From Limnephilus marmoratus (Eukaryota > Arthropoda > Insecta > Trichoptera > Limnephilidae), in the NCBI GenBank assembly GCA_917880885.1, contig OU862921.1:53928508-53992507 (forward strand): a stretch of 64,000 bases of DNA. Direction: 5' to 3'. Both the position numbers and the translations under genes were made by a program. The notes under the pieces were generated by a model, which was not told where the DNA came from, ran no database searches, and worked only from the letters and a program-made list of their open reading frames with translations. Below are positions 32,272 to 41,544 of the stretch, one piece after another (within the stretch, counting starts at the first letter, position 1; every line of letters begins with the position of its first letter).

Positions 32272-34419
32272 TTATTTTATATTATCTTTAAAATATTTTT
32301 TAACAGTGTTTATTAATTGGATTTTATCATTAATTTTTCTAATTTCATCCGGTAATCGGTTGAAAATAAGTCTTCCTTGATAAGTATAATAATTTTGTGC
32401 AAAGGAAGTGTTTAATTTTGGGCATGAGAAAATATATTTATGTCTAGTACGGTTTTCAGTTATAAATTGATATTTTTCTTTTTCTTTTATAGTTTGAATC
32501 AATGCATTTCTATTGTATAGATCTTTGAAAGATGGTACTTGGAATTCCTTAAATAATTGATCCGTTGGGTAGTCAGAAGGTTTTTTCAATATGATTGTAA
32601 TTATTAGCCTCTGCACAACTTCAATTGGGGAAAGATTAGTTTTGTATGCGGATCCCCAGTTAATGATAGCATATTGTAAAGTTGATTGAACCAAAGCGTA
32701 ATATATTAGATATAAGTTTTTTACAGATAAAAAATTTCTGATTCTTAAAAATATATAAATCAATTTTCTAATTTTTTTTACAACTTGACAAATTTGTTCC
32801 TTCCATTTCAAATTTTTATCGATAATGACTCCTAAATATTTGATTGTGTTTGTTGTTTTTAATATTGTGCAGTTTTGGATACAATAATTTTTACTATGTG
32901 TTTTGGAATTATCATGGATGATGATGTCAATGTTTTTAGGGGTATCATTTTTGTATATTGCAAACGGAATTACAAATGTTTTATCACCATTTAGTGATAG
33001 TAAATTTACGTCGAAGAACTTCTTTAAAATATTTATGTCTTCGGTGGCTTTAAATGTTACTTTTTCCCAAGTTTTATCGCTAATTATTAATACCGTATCA
33101 TCGGCATATGAAGTAATTTGGCCATGTAGTGGTTGAAAAAAAATGTCATTAACATATATGGTGAAAAGGATTGGTCCGATTACTGTACCTTGAGGGATTC
33201 CAAAGTCTGATATTTCTTTATCGCTATTAATCTGATTTATTTTTACGACTTGCGGTCGATTTTTTAGGTAGTTCGAAATCCATTTAATTGCATTGTCTTT
33301 TATACCTATATTGTTTAGTTTTTTTAGTAGAATCTCATGGGATATACTATCAAAAGCTTTTCTGAGATCAATAAATATACCGGCACATTTTTCACCTTTA
33401 TCCAATGATTCGTTGATGTACGAGGTTACATTAGCAATAGCATCTTGTGTGCTGAGTGACTTTATAAAACCAAACTGGTTTTTGTGAAGAATTTTATTAC
33501 TTTCTAGGAAACTGACTAATTGATTTTTCACAATTTTTTCAAAAATCTTTCCAATGTTTGAGATTAGACAAATTGGGCGATAGTTAGTTACTTGTTGAGG
33601 ATCTCCAGATTTATAAATAGGTGAAATAATTGTATTTTTATAGTTTGTCGGAAATATTCCCTCTGTTAAACTTAAGTTTATCAAATGAGTAATTGGTTTC
33701 ACCAAATGAATTTTCATGGATTTTAGAAAATGTACTGTAATAAGGTCAAATCCGGGATACGAACGTCCTTTCATGCCTTCTATTATTTTTAAAACTTCAC
33801 TTTCTGAGGTTTTTTCAAATTTTGATAAATTACTATGATTTTGTACATTTTCAATCGTTTGTGTTTTCGGGTTAAAAGATTTATTGATATTTTTCGCAAG
33901 ATTTTTTCCTACATTAGCAAAAAACGAATTAAAGATGTTTGCACATTGTTTAGGTTGATTATTAGCATCTATGATTTTATTTTCATGTTCAATGTATTTT
34001 ATTTTTTGTGTTTTTTTAGTGTTATCCATGGCTAAGTTAACTGTTTTCCATATTTGTTTATTGTTATTGTCTGTAGAAAGTATTTTATTTTTGAAATAGT
34101 CTTCTTTATTTTGTTTGATACAGTTTGTTAATTTATTTTTAAATTTTTTGTAAAAAGTGTATGCTTTTTCATTTAGAGGATTTTTCAATGTTGTTTTGTA
34201 AAGTTTTTCTTTGTTTCTAATTGATATTATAAGTCCTTGTGTTATCCAAGGCTTTAAAATTCTTAGTTTAGATTTAATGCGGACTGTAGTTTCAATAGTT
34301 GAATTTTTTATGTGTTGAGACAATATATTTTCAAAGTTTTTTGAGCAAGTCTCGGTATCATAACTATTTAACACGTTGTTCCATTGTTCATTTCTTAGTT
34401 TTTTGGATAAAATAGACAT
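32272..34419 (-). CDS. LINE 1 reverse transcriptase (ORF2, C-terminal part)
   Basis: The 715-codon frame has RT motifs in order: Tyr-Pro-Gly-Phe-Asp-Leu-Ile (about 220), Asn-Tyr-Arg-Pro-Ile-Cys-Leu (about 280), Ile-Asp-Leu-Arg-Lys-Ala-Phe-Asp (about 350), Gly-Ile-Pro-Gln-Gly-Thr-Val-Ile-Gly-Pro (about 408), and the catalytic Tyr-Ala-Asp-Asp (about 440). A C-terminal region (Leu-Gly-Val-Ile-Ile-Asp, then Tyr-Ala-Ile-Ile-Asn-Trp-Gly) follows. Catalytic residues are intact. One frameshift separates it from the endonuclease frame, with a 25-bp overlap at 34395-34419. It would prime reverse transcription at nicked target DNA. Confidence 0.9.
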   Translation of the reverse strand: MSILSKKLRNEQWNNVLNSYDTETCSKNFENILSQHIKNSTIETTVRIKSKLRILKPWITQGLIISIRNKEKLYKTTLKNPLNEKAYTFYKKFKNKLTNCIKQNKEDYFKNKILSTDNNNKQIWKTVNLAMDNTKKTQKIKYIEHENKIIDANNQPKQCANIFNSFFANVGKNLAKNINKSFNPKTQTIENVQNHSNLSKFEKTSESEVLKIIEGMKGRSYPGFDLITVHFLKSMKIHLVKPITHLINLSLTEGIFPTNYKNTIISPIYKSGDPQQVTNYRPICLISNIGKIFEKIVKNQLVSFLESNKILHKNQFGFIKSLSTQDAIANVTSYINESLDKGEKCAGIFIDLRKAFDSISHEILLKKLNNIGIKDNAIKWISNYLKNRPQVVKINQINSDKEISDFGIPQGTVIGPILFTIYVNDIFFQPLHGQITSYADDTVLIISDKTWEKVTFKATEDINILKKFFDVNLLSLNGDKTFVIPFAIYKNDTPKNIDIIIHDNSKTHSKNYCIQNCTILKTTNTIKYLGVIIDKNLKWKEQICQVVKKIRKLIYIFLRIRNFLSVKNLYLIYYALVQSTLQYAIINWGSAYKTNLSPIEVVQRLIITIILKKPSDYPTDQLFKEFQVPSFKDLYNRNALIQTIKEKEKYQFITENRTRHKYIFSCPKLNTSFAQNYYTYQGRLIFNRLPDEIRKINDKIQLINTVKKYFKDNIK

Positions 34420-35234
34420 ATTTGTGTAGGATTTTGTCTTTTTTGATTAAGTTTTTTATATTTAATTTTGTTATCATAGAAAAGAATGCATGCATGGTGG
34501 TCAGTTATATTCGTTTTCCAAACAATTGATTTCATTTTGTCGATATCTTTAATATTTATGTTAGTCCATATATGGTCTAAACAAGATGGAGTGTGATTTT
34601 TTATCTCTCTCGTATTTTTGTTAATGCACGATATGAAGTTAAATTCAGTCATACAATTAATATATTCATTTTTGAAATTATTTTCTACGTTTTCATTAAT
34701 GTTTATATTAAAATCTCCTGCAACAAAGCAAAGTTTATTTCTAAATTTTAACAGTATGTGTTTAAATTCATTTATAAATGACGAGATATTCGAACCGTGT
34801 GTTCTGTAAACAGCTATTATGTGGTAGTTTGTTTTGTCGAGTTTTAATTGTATTTCAATACAGTTTACTAGATGTATAGGATGTTCAGTTAGTTTGACAA
34901 TACTAAATTTATCGTGAATGAATATGACGAGACCACTATTTTTATTGATGTTTATTTTGGTTGTAACATAATTATATTCTGGTAAATGATAGTTGGGTGA
35001 TTCGTCATTAGTAAAAGTTTCTGATAATATTAGGATGTCAGGTTTTTTATTTAGATTGTTTAATTTTAGAATTAATTCATCCCAATTTCGTTCCATACTT
35101 CGTATGTTAATATGAAAAATGAAAATATTGTTGAGATTCTTTGAGATTATGTCATTACATGAATCGGTGTATACACATTCATATTCTTGTATTTTAAAAT
35201 TATTTTCTAATTTATTAGCTATGAAGTCATCCAT
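34395..35234 (-). CDS. LINE 1 apurinic-type endonuclease (ORF2, N-terminal part)
   Basis: The 279-codon frame has endonuclease/exonuclease/phosphatase motifs in order: His-Ile-Asn-Ile-Arg-Ser-Met (about 41), Leu-Ser-Glu-Thr (about 71), Tyr-Arg-Thr-His (about 143), Gly-Asp-Phe-Asn (about 173), Cys-Leu-Asp-His-Ile-Trp (about 215) and Thr-Asp-His-His (about 243). Catalytic residues appear complete. It nicks target DNA for the RT. ORF2 should be one protein; the break at about 34400 is a single frameshift. Confidence 0.9.
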   Translation of the reverse strand: MDDFIANKLENNFKIQEYECVYTDSCNDIISKNLNNIFIFHINIRSMERNWDELILKLNNLNKKPDILILSETFTNDESPNYHLPEYNYVTTKININKNSGLVIFIHDKFSIVKLTEHPIHLVNCIEIQLKLDKTNYHIIAVYRTHGSNISSFINEFKHILLKFRNKLCFVAGDFNININENVENNFKNEYINCMTEFNFISCINKNTREIKNHTPSCLDHIWTNINIKDIDKMKSIVWKTNITDHHACILFYDNKIKYKKLNQKRQNPTQICLFYPKN

Positions 35235-35312
35235 TTAGTAAAAATATTAATGTGATATTGATTTCTTTTAAATATTGTATAGAGTATTTTCAAAGTAGAG
35301 TGTGACATAGAG

Positions 35313-36030
35313 TTAGTAATACAAATACCTACGGATTTTATAATGTGTAGATTGTTGAAGAATATTCCGGTTTTTATTGATCATATATTGATTGATCACA
35401 TCTTTATCATTACTAGCATAGTCATTTACAATATTTAAATGCATATCTCGTATAATAATATTATTTATATTTCTAAAATTCAATAAAATGTTTTTTGATT
35501 CTACTATAAATTGTTGTACTGTAGACTTATGTGTAGGATAAATAGCAATATAATGCGATAATTTATTTACGTCTTTAAATTTTATATTTAAAATATTAAC
35601 ATCGTAATCATTAAATACTTCATTAATATTGAGAACATTATACTGGTTGGAAATAGATATTCCAATATCAGAGTTTTTGTTTATACTTATTATTGTTACC
35701 TGGTACCCTGGTATGGAGTAATAATTAGTTTCGCCAGTAGAGTAGGTCTTTGTAAACCCAATTAAGCCCGGGAAAAAAATTATTTCTTTTAAAAAATTTT
35801 TTTACGCTTTTAATATTTTTATGAAATTGAGTAATTCCTTTTTCAGTGCATATAAAATAGAAATCTCTTATAGAGTGATGTAAGTTTTCTTCAATACATA
35901 TTTTTTTACCTAATGCGTTACATAAAAAATCATTCATTGTTAGTTTATAGATAAGAGTTTGAGGAAATGAAAATTTACAATATTTATTCGTAGTCAATGC
36001 GTTCTTTAGCAATTCGAATCATTTTTTGCC
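35313..36030 (-). pseudogene. Second, catalytically empty endonuclease-like region
   Basis: Two overlapping frames (36012-35725, then about 142 open codons ending with the TAA at 35313) together follow the downstream true endonuclease almost position by position. Shared landmarks are a Thr-X-Tyr/Phe-Ser/Thr segment before Asn-Tyr-X-X-X-Pro, Ile-Asn-Lys-Asn-Ser, Tyr/His-Ile-Ala-Ile/Val-Tyr-X-Thr-His, and Ile-Leu-Leu-X-Phe-Arg-Asn. The active-site positions are lost: Ser-Glu-Thr reads Thr-Lys-Thr, Gly-Asp-Phe-Asn reads Arg-Asp-Met-His, and the C-terminal Asp-His half is absent. One frame change lies at an A/T run near 35760. It could be a tandem domain duplication or a remnant of a related LINE. 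Confidence 0.65.
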
Positions 36031-36185
36031 GGTAAAGGCATTTTATGCTATCGACTCTATGATCGGTGGAATAGTTCTTTATTTATTATTTATTTATTTC
36101 TATGTATTACAGTATTTACCTTTAACAGTTTTACATAATAGATAAATTTTGAAAACATTTTTACATAATATATTTTGCAATTTTA

Positions 36186-37217
36186 TTATGTTGGGTGTAA
36201 GGTAGGTTTGTGAAGGTGAAACTGTGTATAGGTATTGTTCATATCAAACCTTTTGTTTTGGACACAGCAGTTGTTGCAGATTGGAGTTTGTTCTTTGTTT
36301 TCACATTTAGATAGTATATGTTCCTTAGTGCAATGAGGGCAAATGGGAGGCTGCGTCCTGGCGAGACATCTTTGAGCTGTGTGGCCGAACTTGAGGCAAT
36401 GGCAACATTGTGTGATCGGGCTGCAGTCGTTGACGTACACTCTTTGGAATTTGATGTTTATTTTTTTTTTTTCAATAAGTTTTTTCCTTAATTTTCCCGT
36501 TGTTTCGATAATGTAGTTAGTGGTGTCGTTTTCTTTTCCTTCATTGTACTTATTTTTTAATTCCTTGATAAGCTTAATGTCTTTTTTGTCTTCTAGTGTT
36601 AATCCTTCATTTTGTTGTACAATCCCGTCAATAATTTCTTCTTCAGTCAATTGGCATTGCAGGCTTTTCAACATTAAGTACGGTTTCCTTTTTTTTATTT
36701 CTTCGGCCGATATTTCTTTTCCAATTACTTTATTTATCTCTTCGGTTAATTTTTCTGCATCTTCTTTTTTTTGGCAAGAAATCACTAATTTTTGTTCTCC
36801 GATCTTTTTTACTCCATTTACTCCAACTTTTATTTTTGTTAAATTAATATTTTTTTGAATTTTTATTTTTATGTCCTCGGCCTTCAAGGTGTTTTTTGAG
36901 GTAATTAAAATGGCGTATTTCTGTTCTGCATTATATGAAGTTTCTACGAAGTTTTTATTGTTACTTAGCGCACTTGCGTATGATTTTTTGTTATTTTGAT
37001 GAATTTCTTCAAGTTTCTGTATGTAGTGATGATTATTTTTAATATTAATTTCTTGTAATTCTATGATCTTCTTTTGTAGACTAACTAGTTCATGTTGAAT
37101 TTTTTCTTCCAGTGATACAATATTTTGTTCGAGTGTTAATTTTATTTTTGAGTCTTTCACTGAAGTGATCTTATTAACTAAGTCTTTAATATTTTTAAAA
37201 ATTTCTTCGGTTTCCAT
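36186..37217 (-). CDS. LINE 1 ORF1, gag-like nucleic-acid-binding protein
   Basis: The 343-codon frame starts Met-Glu-Thr-Glu-Glu-Ile-Phe-Lys. It has a lysine-rich, probably coiled-coil N-terminal part (about 1-75), a central RNA-binding-like part, and C-terminal zinc knuckles: Cys-X2-Cys-X4-His-X4-Cys at about 271-284 (Cys-His-Cys-Leu-Lys-Phe-Gly-His), then Cys-X2-Cys-X4-His-X4-Cys at about 293-306. This is the usual ORF1 architecture of Jockey/I-type LINEs. The last 20 residues are unusual and may follow a small frame change. Confidence 0.85.
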   Translation of the reverse strand: METEEIFKNIKDLVNKITSVKDSKIKLTLEQNIVSLEEKIQHELVSLQKKIIELQEINIKNNHHYIQKLEEIHQNNKKSYASALSNNKNFVETSYNAEQKYAILITSKNTLKAEDIKIKIQKNINLTKIKVGVNGVKKIGEQKLVISCQKKEDAEKLTEEINKVIGKEISAEEIKKRKPYLMLKSLQCQLTEEEIIDGIVQQNEGLTLEDKKDIKLIKELKNKYNEGKENDTTNYIIETTGKLRKKLIEKKKINIKFQRVYVNDCSPITQCCHCLKFGHTAQRCLARTQPPICPHCTKEHILSKCENKEQTPICNNCCVQNKRFDMNNTYTQFHLHKPTLHPT

Positions 37218-37324
37218 ATTTAATTAATGGAATCGCCCAGGTGGGCGAGTTATTAATGTGAGTAACTATATTTATTATTTTACTTCTTACAAAATAATGC
37301 GACTGTACTCGTTCGGTGCTGAGC

Positions 37325-38107
37325 GAGAATACTAGGCTATTCCCTCTAAGAAAGGCTACGGGTAGCACTATCGCTTGTGTATTAGAAAATGAAATATTCT
37401 ACAAGTTTGGAGTGCCAGATACGATTGTGTTAGATAATGGTCCGCAGTACATATCTCGGGACATGAAGGCTTTGGTTAGCAAATTTGATATTCGGCACCT
37501 TTTCTACAACTGCAGGTATCACCCTCAGAATAATCCTGTTGAGCGCGTTAATAAGGTTTTAGTCTCTGCCCTCGCTTCGTATGTAGGCACTGACCACAGA
37601 ATGTGGGCAAATTATTTACCTGAGATAGAATTAGCGATCAACACTGCTGTGCACGAAGTCACTGGTTACACTCCGTTCTTCCGCAATTTTGGTAGGGAAA
37701 TTATAATTTCAGGGAAGGACTACATAGGTGCTGACTTCAACGCGGAGGAAATTAAATTTGCTGAACGTGATTCCTGGGCTGCAGGTTTGCAAGAGTTAAA
37801 TGATATTTTTTCACAGGTGCGCACATCTTTAAGACAGTCATATGAACGCAACAAACGCCAAAATGATCTTCGTCGTAGGGAGGTTCAGTACGCGGAAGGT
37901 GACATAGTGTGGCGTAGGTCTTTCATTCTTTCTGATGCTTCTAAACACTTTTCAGCTAAACTGGCTCCAAAATTTATAAGAAGTAAGGTTGTACGGAAAA
38001 TTTCCCCTGTGGCATACCAGTTGGCTGACATGAATGGGAAGCTTTTAGGTTCTTTCCACGTGAAGGACATTTTAAAATCTGAGCATGCTGAGGAGTCAGC
38101 TGTTTAA
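37325..38107 (+). pseudogene. pol: Gypsy integrase C-terminal half
   Basis: The frame resumes after the LINE with Arg-Leu-Phe-Pro-Leu-Arg. It carries the second catalytic Asp in Asp-Asn-Gly-Pro-Gln-Tyr (about residue 42 of the open frame from 37316) and the catalytic Glu in Asn-Pro-Val-Glu-Arg-Val-Asn (about 73). A basic C-terminal domain (Lys-Arg-Gln-Asn-Asp-Leu-Arg-Arg) and a chromo-like tail ending at a TAA follow. Together with 31294-31924 this is a full DDE integrase, split by the LINE. Confidence 0.9.
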
Positions 38108-39703
38108 TTTATTTCCTTTCAGTAAGAATTTTAGAATCTTTCCGTAATGGGATTTAATTCGGTCTATCGTACCGATAGTTAGTAAAATTTGCATGCATTT
38201 TGACCTTATGTTTGCAAAATACATTCAATATGACGACATGACTTTGGAATGAAACTTGTGTCCACACATTGAGTGCTATATGTTAATTGTTTTGTGGTTG
38301 TTTGTCCTTTGTAATTGTCACAGTTAGTTTAGTATATGAATATTGTAATTTGAATGGTAATTTTCCTTCGGAGCATGGGGGTAATTGGCCATTACGCTCA
38401 TGCTTTGAACTGATAAAATTAGTGGTTTCCTATCCCTGTAGGTAAAACCTCGCTATTAACTTTAGTAAAATATGAATTGTGTTTATAATGATAATGGTTT
38501 TGTGCATGGTTGCTAATATATGGTTATATGTAGAAATTATTTGCTTGAATGGTGTTTCGTACATACGGTTTCTACCTTGGAGAATTCCACATGTATTTTC
38601 TTGGTTATAATTATACATAATCAATAGCCTCAGAAGCTGACAGTAATCTGTTTGGGAGCTTTAGGAAGCTTCACAGCATGGGAATTTTCCATGTTAAGGA
38701 AAATGGGTTTTCTTTACATATACCTATATGTAAAATGATGTTAGCTCGGTGTAATGCATACTTCAAGAAATACAGTTAAAACAGAATTCATATTTTATAA
38801 GATTTTTATTTATTGTTTATTTTACACAAATTATTTTAAAGTCTCTATTGAGGAAACTATATGAAACATTCGTGTTTATAGACATACAATCTTATTTTTG
38901 ATACTTGCGCATAATCTCAAAAGTTCACAGCAATTAACTATTTTGAGTTTTAGGAAGCTCCGTTGCATGTTTATTTTCTAATTGTCAGGAAGAAGTTTCT
39001 TGAATCATATTATAATGTATAAATTTGCTTCAGGTAACATAATTATTAACAATAAAAAAAAAATAATAATAACAATTCATATTTCATAAGTTTTAATTAT
39101 TTATGCATTTTAATGAAAATTCAATTAGTATCTCTATAGAGTGAGTACCTGATATTAGATGAATGGTTTTGCAGTTTATTTTTAACATTTCTTGCACAAT
39201 TCCGTTTTTGCAAACACGGCATGTGACTTTAAGTTTGTTCCAGAGCTCGGAACTCATTTGAAGGCACATGTTTGTCTTTTGAAAAGGAACTGTGTGACAG
39301 ATTTAAATTCTTAAATTTTCATTCACAACTTTGAGATTCATTTTCCGGGATCTCAACCATTTAAATATTGGCATTATTATTTATCTTTCTCCGCTGTTCA
39401 ACAGATGTCAGTGGTTGTTTCATTACCTTAACTTTATATTATTTTTGAGGGGTTGGTTTTCTGCAACTTGGAATTTTATTGGTAGGTGTCAAGATTTTAG
39501 ATGTTCTTAAAATTCAATGGTTTTATAACAGCATTTTGGATAAAATAATAGGTTTTAATGGGAATGTGGTTTAAAAGTCAAGCTTCTTTTATTTAAATAC
39601 TTCATGTTTAGGTCAAATTATTTATTAGCGCAGTTTAAATATTTGTTTTATATAAAGATTTTATTTCATCTTTCATACATAGTGAGTGCATCTTCTTAAC
39701 AAT
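38108..39703 (+). other. Gypsy post-pol region without a gene
   Basis: About 1.6 kb of AT-rich sequence follows pol, where some Gypsy elements carry env. I see no env-like frame, signal peptide or membrane segment. CATGGGGGTAAT at about 38376-38387 matches the sequence preceding the 3' LTR and could be an extra polypurine-like tract. Confidence 0.55.
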
Positions 39704-39715
39704 AGCTTAGTTATC

Positions 39716-40046
39716 TATTATTTTTAATTGTAAAACTAACGTTTTTAAGACAAGATTTTTTATGCATAGCACAAAGGGTAACAATTATTATAAGCAATAA
39801 TTATCAGGTGGAAAAAATATAAATATAATAAGCAGTAATTGTTGAATGAAACACTAGCATATATTGAATCATTTGGCGGGTACGAGATAAGCCGCCATAG
39901 CTCAGTGGTCAAGAGCAATCGACCGGCAATCGAGAGGACACGGGTTCAAGTCCCGTTGGCGTCATTTATCTTTTCTCGGAAGATTTTTCAATGTGGATGA
40001 GTGTTTCAGGCTGATAATTATTGCTTATAATAATTGTTACCCTTTG
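39716..40046. mobile_element. tRNA-containing palindromic insertion with 12-bp target copies
   Basis: Identical AGCTTAGTTATC sequences lie at 39704-39715 and 40047-40058. Inside, a perfect 36-bp inverted repeat (39772-39807 and 40011-40046) encloses a tRNA-like sequence at 39891-39964. The right arm touches the target copy; 56 bp precede the left arm. It looks like a SINE-type insertion carrying its own large hairpin. It is nested in the Gypsy post-pol region. Confidence 0.7.
39891..39964 (+). tRNA. tRNA-like sequence (pseudogene or SINE head)
   Basis: The 74-nt sequence folds as a cloverleaf: acceptor 6 of 7 pairs, D stem GCTC/GAGC, anticodon stem 4 of 5, T arm ACGGG-TTCAAGT-CCCGT. A box TAGCTCAGTGG and B box GGTTCAAGTCC are near perfect. 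The would-be anticodon is GGC (Ala), which animals rarely use, and position 33 is C instead of the invariant U. It is therefore probably not a working tRNA, although the polymerase III promoter looks intact. Confidence 0.6.
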
Positions 40047-40108
40047 AGCTTAGTTATCATTTTTTTTCGCTCACGTTTCTTCTACGTTCTTCGAAGAAGA
40101 AGAATGAA

Positions 40109-40420
40109 TCAAATGGAAATTCTACAACAACATGGCACATCACTTATTTATGTCAACCTACTTTCAGTTGCTCTTGAATAGGCAGAAGTTTTAACCCAAG
40201 CATTTGGACTGCGTCAAATGGAAATTCTACAACAACATGGCACATCACTTATTTATGTCAACCTACTTTTGGTTGCTGTTGAATAGGCAGAAGTTTAACC
40301 CAAGCATTGGGCTGCGTCAAATGGATTCTTCAACTGCAGGGATCAGCACTTTATTTGCATCAACCTACAGATAGTGGCTCTGATATAAGCAGAAGATTGA
40401 GCCCTAACATTTGGGCAGTA
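40109..40420. repeat. Tandem repeat, about 105-bp unit, three copies
   Basis: Units start at 40109, 40214 and 40317 with TCAAATGGA(A)TTCT and contain 'caacctac' and 'ggcagaag'. The first two are nearly identical; the third is diverged. Confidence 0.85.
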
Positions 40421-40429
40421 TGAAGATTC

Positions 40430-40790
40430 ATTCACTGCTTCACTGAACATCACCGAAGGAGGACTTCTTCTTCTTCTTGTTATGCCTTGTCCGTTCAACG
40501 GACGTTGGCTATCATGTTGGCTATGCGGACTTTGTTTACTGCGGCCCGGAACAGCTTCACGGTAGACTGGCCAAACCACTGTCTCAGGTTTTTCAGCCAT
40601 GAGGTTCTCCTTCTTCCAGGGCCCCGTCTTCGGCAATCTTTCCCTGCATTATGAGATGCATGATCTCATACTTCTCTGGATGTCTCATCACGTGTCCAAG
40701 ATATTGAAGTTTTCGGATTTTTATGGTTTTAATAACTTCCTTTTCTTCCTTTTCAACATCACCTTGAGGATAATTCATCTGTACACATTT
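40430..40790 (-). pseudogene. RTE-like LINE ORF2 C-terminal remnant
   Basis: On the minus strand a 61-codon frame (40778-40593) shows Lys-Leu-Gln-Tyr-Leu-Gly-His-Val-Met-Arg, then Leu-Ile-Met-Gln-Gly-Lys-Ile. This is the C-terminal signature of a common insect LINE group. The matching downstream end (a Trp-Phe-Gly-like stretch and a Lys-Val-Arg-Ile-Ala-Asn segment) continues out of frame to about 40440. It lies within the Gypsy post-pol region. Confidence 0.75.
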
Positions 40791-40959
40791 GGGAAGAACA
40801 TTATGAGAAGTGACACAGCTGGGAAGGCACTAGAAGTTCTAACTCATTCTCCACAAATCTGGATAAACACACTGGAATTCTTGGTGGCAGCAGTACTTTC
40901 TCTCTTCAGGTTTCTGACGCCAGGTGGCGTAGTGGAATTTTTTTGCAAAAATTCTCATG

Positions 40960-40972
40960 GCCATGGGGGTAA
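40960..40972 (+). promoter_or_regulatory. Gypsy polypurine tract
   Basis: ATGGGGGTAA immediately precedes the TGCAGCAG start of the 3' LTR, as expected for the plus-strand primer. Confidence 0.65.
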
Positions 40973-41544
40973 TGCAGCAGTTTGGGCGAGTACTTGCCTA
41001 ATTTAGACGGAGTGTTGTAGCCACGCGGGTGCCTGATAGAATTTACAGCCGGCCGAGAATGTACAGGCGCGGTCGGAGGGGAGTGAGCAGAAGTTTTCGG
41101 TTGCGTTCATCGGTTGGTTCCTGGGAGTACTTGGTGTAACAGCTGGACTATAAGCCGTCGAAGGTCATGGCCTCAACGCACGTGAGCGAATTAATTTAAA
41201 ATGAATCATCACGAGATAGTTTTAACTTTGGCATAATAAAGCATTAGCGTTTAATTAATCCTCTCTAAATATCAATTCAAACTGTACTTTATTTTATTTA
41301 TTTTAGGGAAAGTTGACAGCAAATCAGAAATTACAAAATAATACAATAATAATATGATAATTATGCCAATTATGAACTTTCCACTGATAATAATTAATAA
41401 TAGATAATAAAGTGTGACAGTGTAAGGGTATTTTCTTAGTTTTATTGTTTAGTTACAAAACATAAAAAAGGGGGGGGGGGGGGAGGAGGAACATAGGGAT
41501 AGGATTAAGTGGTAAATGACGAGAATATATAGGGATTGAACTTT

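Larger units (their letters stand above)
31925..37330 (-). mobile_element. LINE 1 of this window, near full length, inserted in Gypsy integrase
   Basis: On the minus strand the order is 5' region (about 37330), ORF1 (37217-36186), an endonuclease-like degenerate region (36030-35313), ORF2 endonuclease (35234-34395) and RT (34419-32272), then a 3' untranslated region with a stem-loop and a poly(A)/(TA) tail at about 31925. Gypsy integrase reads into both edges, so the insertion is clean. The RT belongs broadly to the Jockey/CR1 group. The exact target duplication is unclear because of the TA-rich tail. A possible ORF1-only unit with its own tail (36060-36185) is discussed in the findings. Confidence 0.85.

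Noticed and set aside
33293..36858. Plus-strand frames over LINE 1 (for example 36520-36858)
   Set aside because: They are shadows of ORF1, endonuclease and RT on the minus strand.
39891..39964. Functional tRNA-Ala gene
   Set aside because: C at position 33, an uncommon GGC anticodon, an acceptor mismatch and the palindromic context favour a SINE-type pseudogene.
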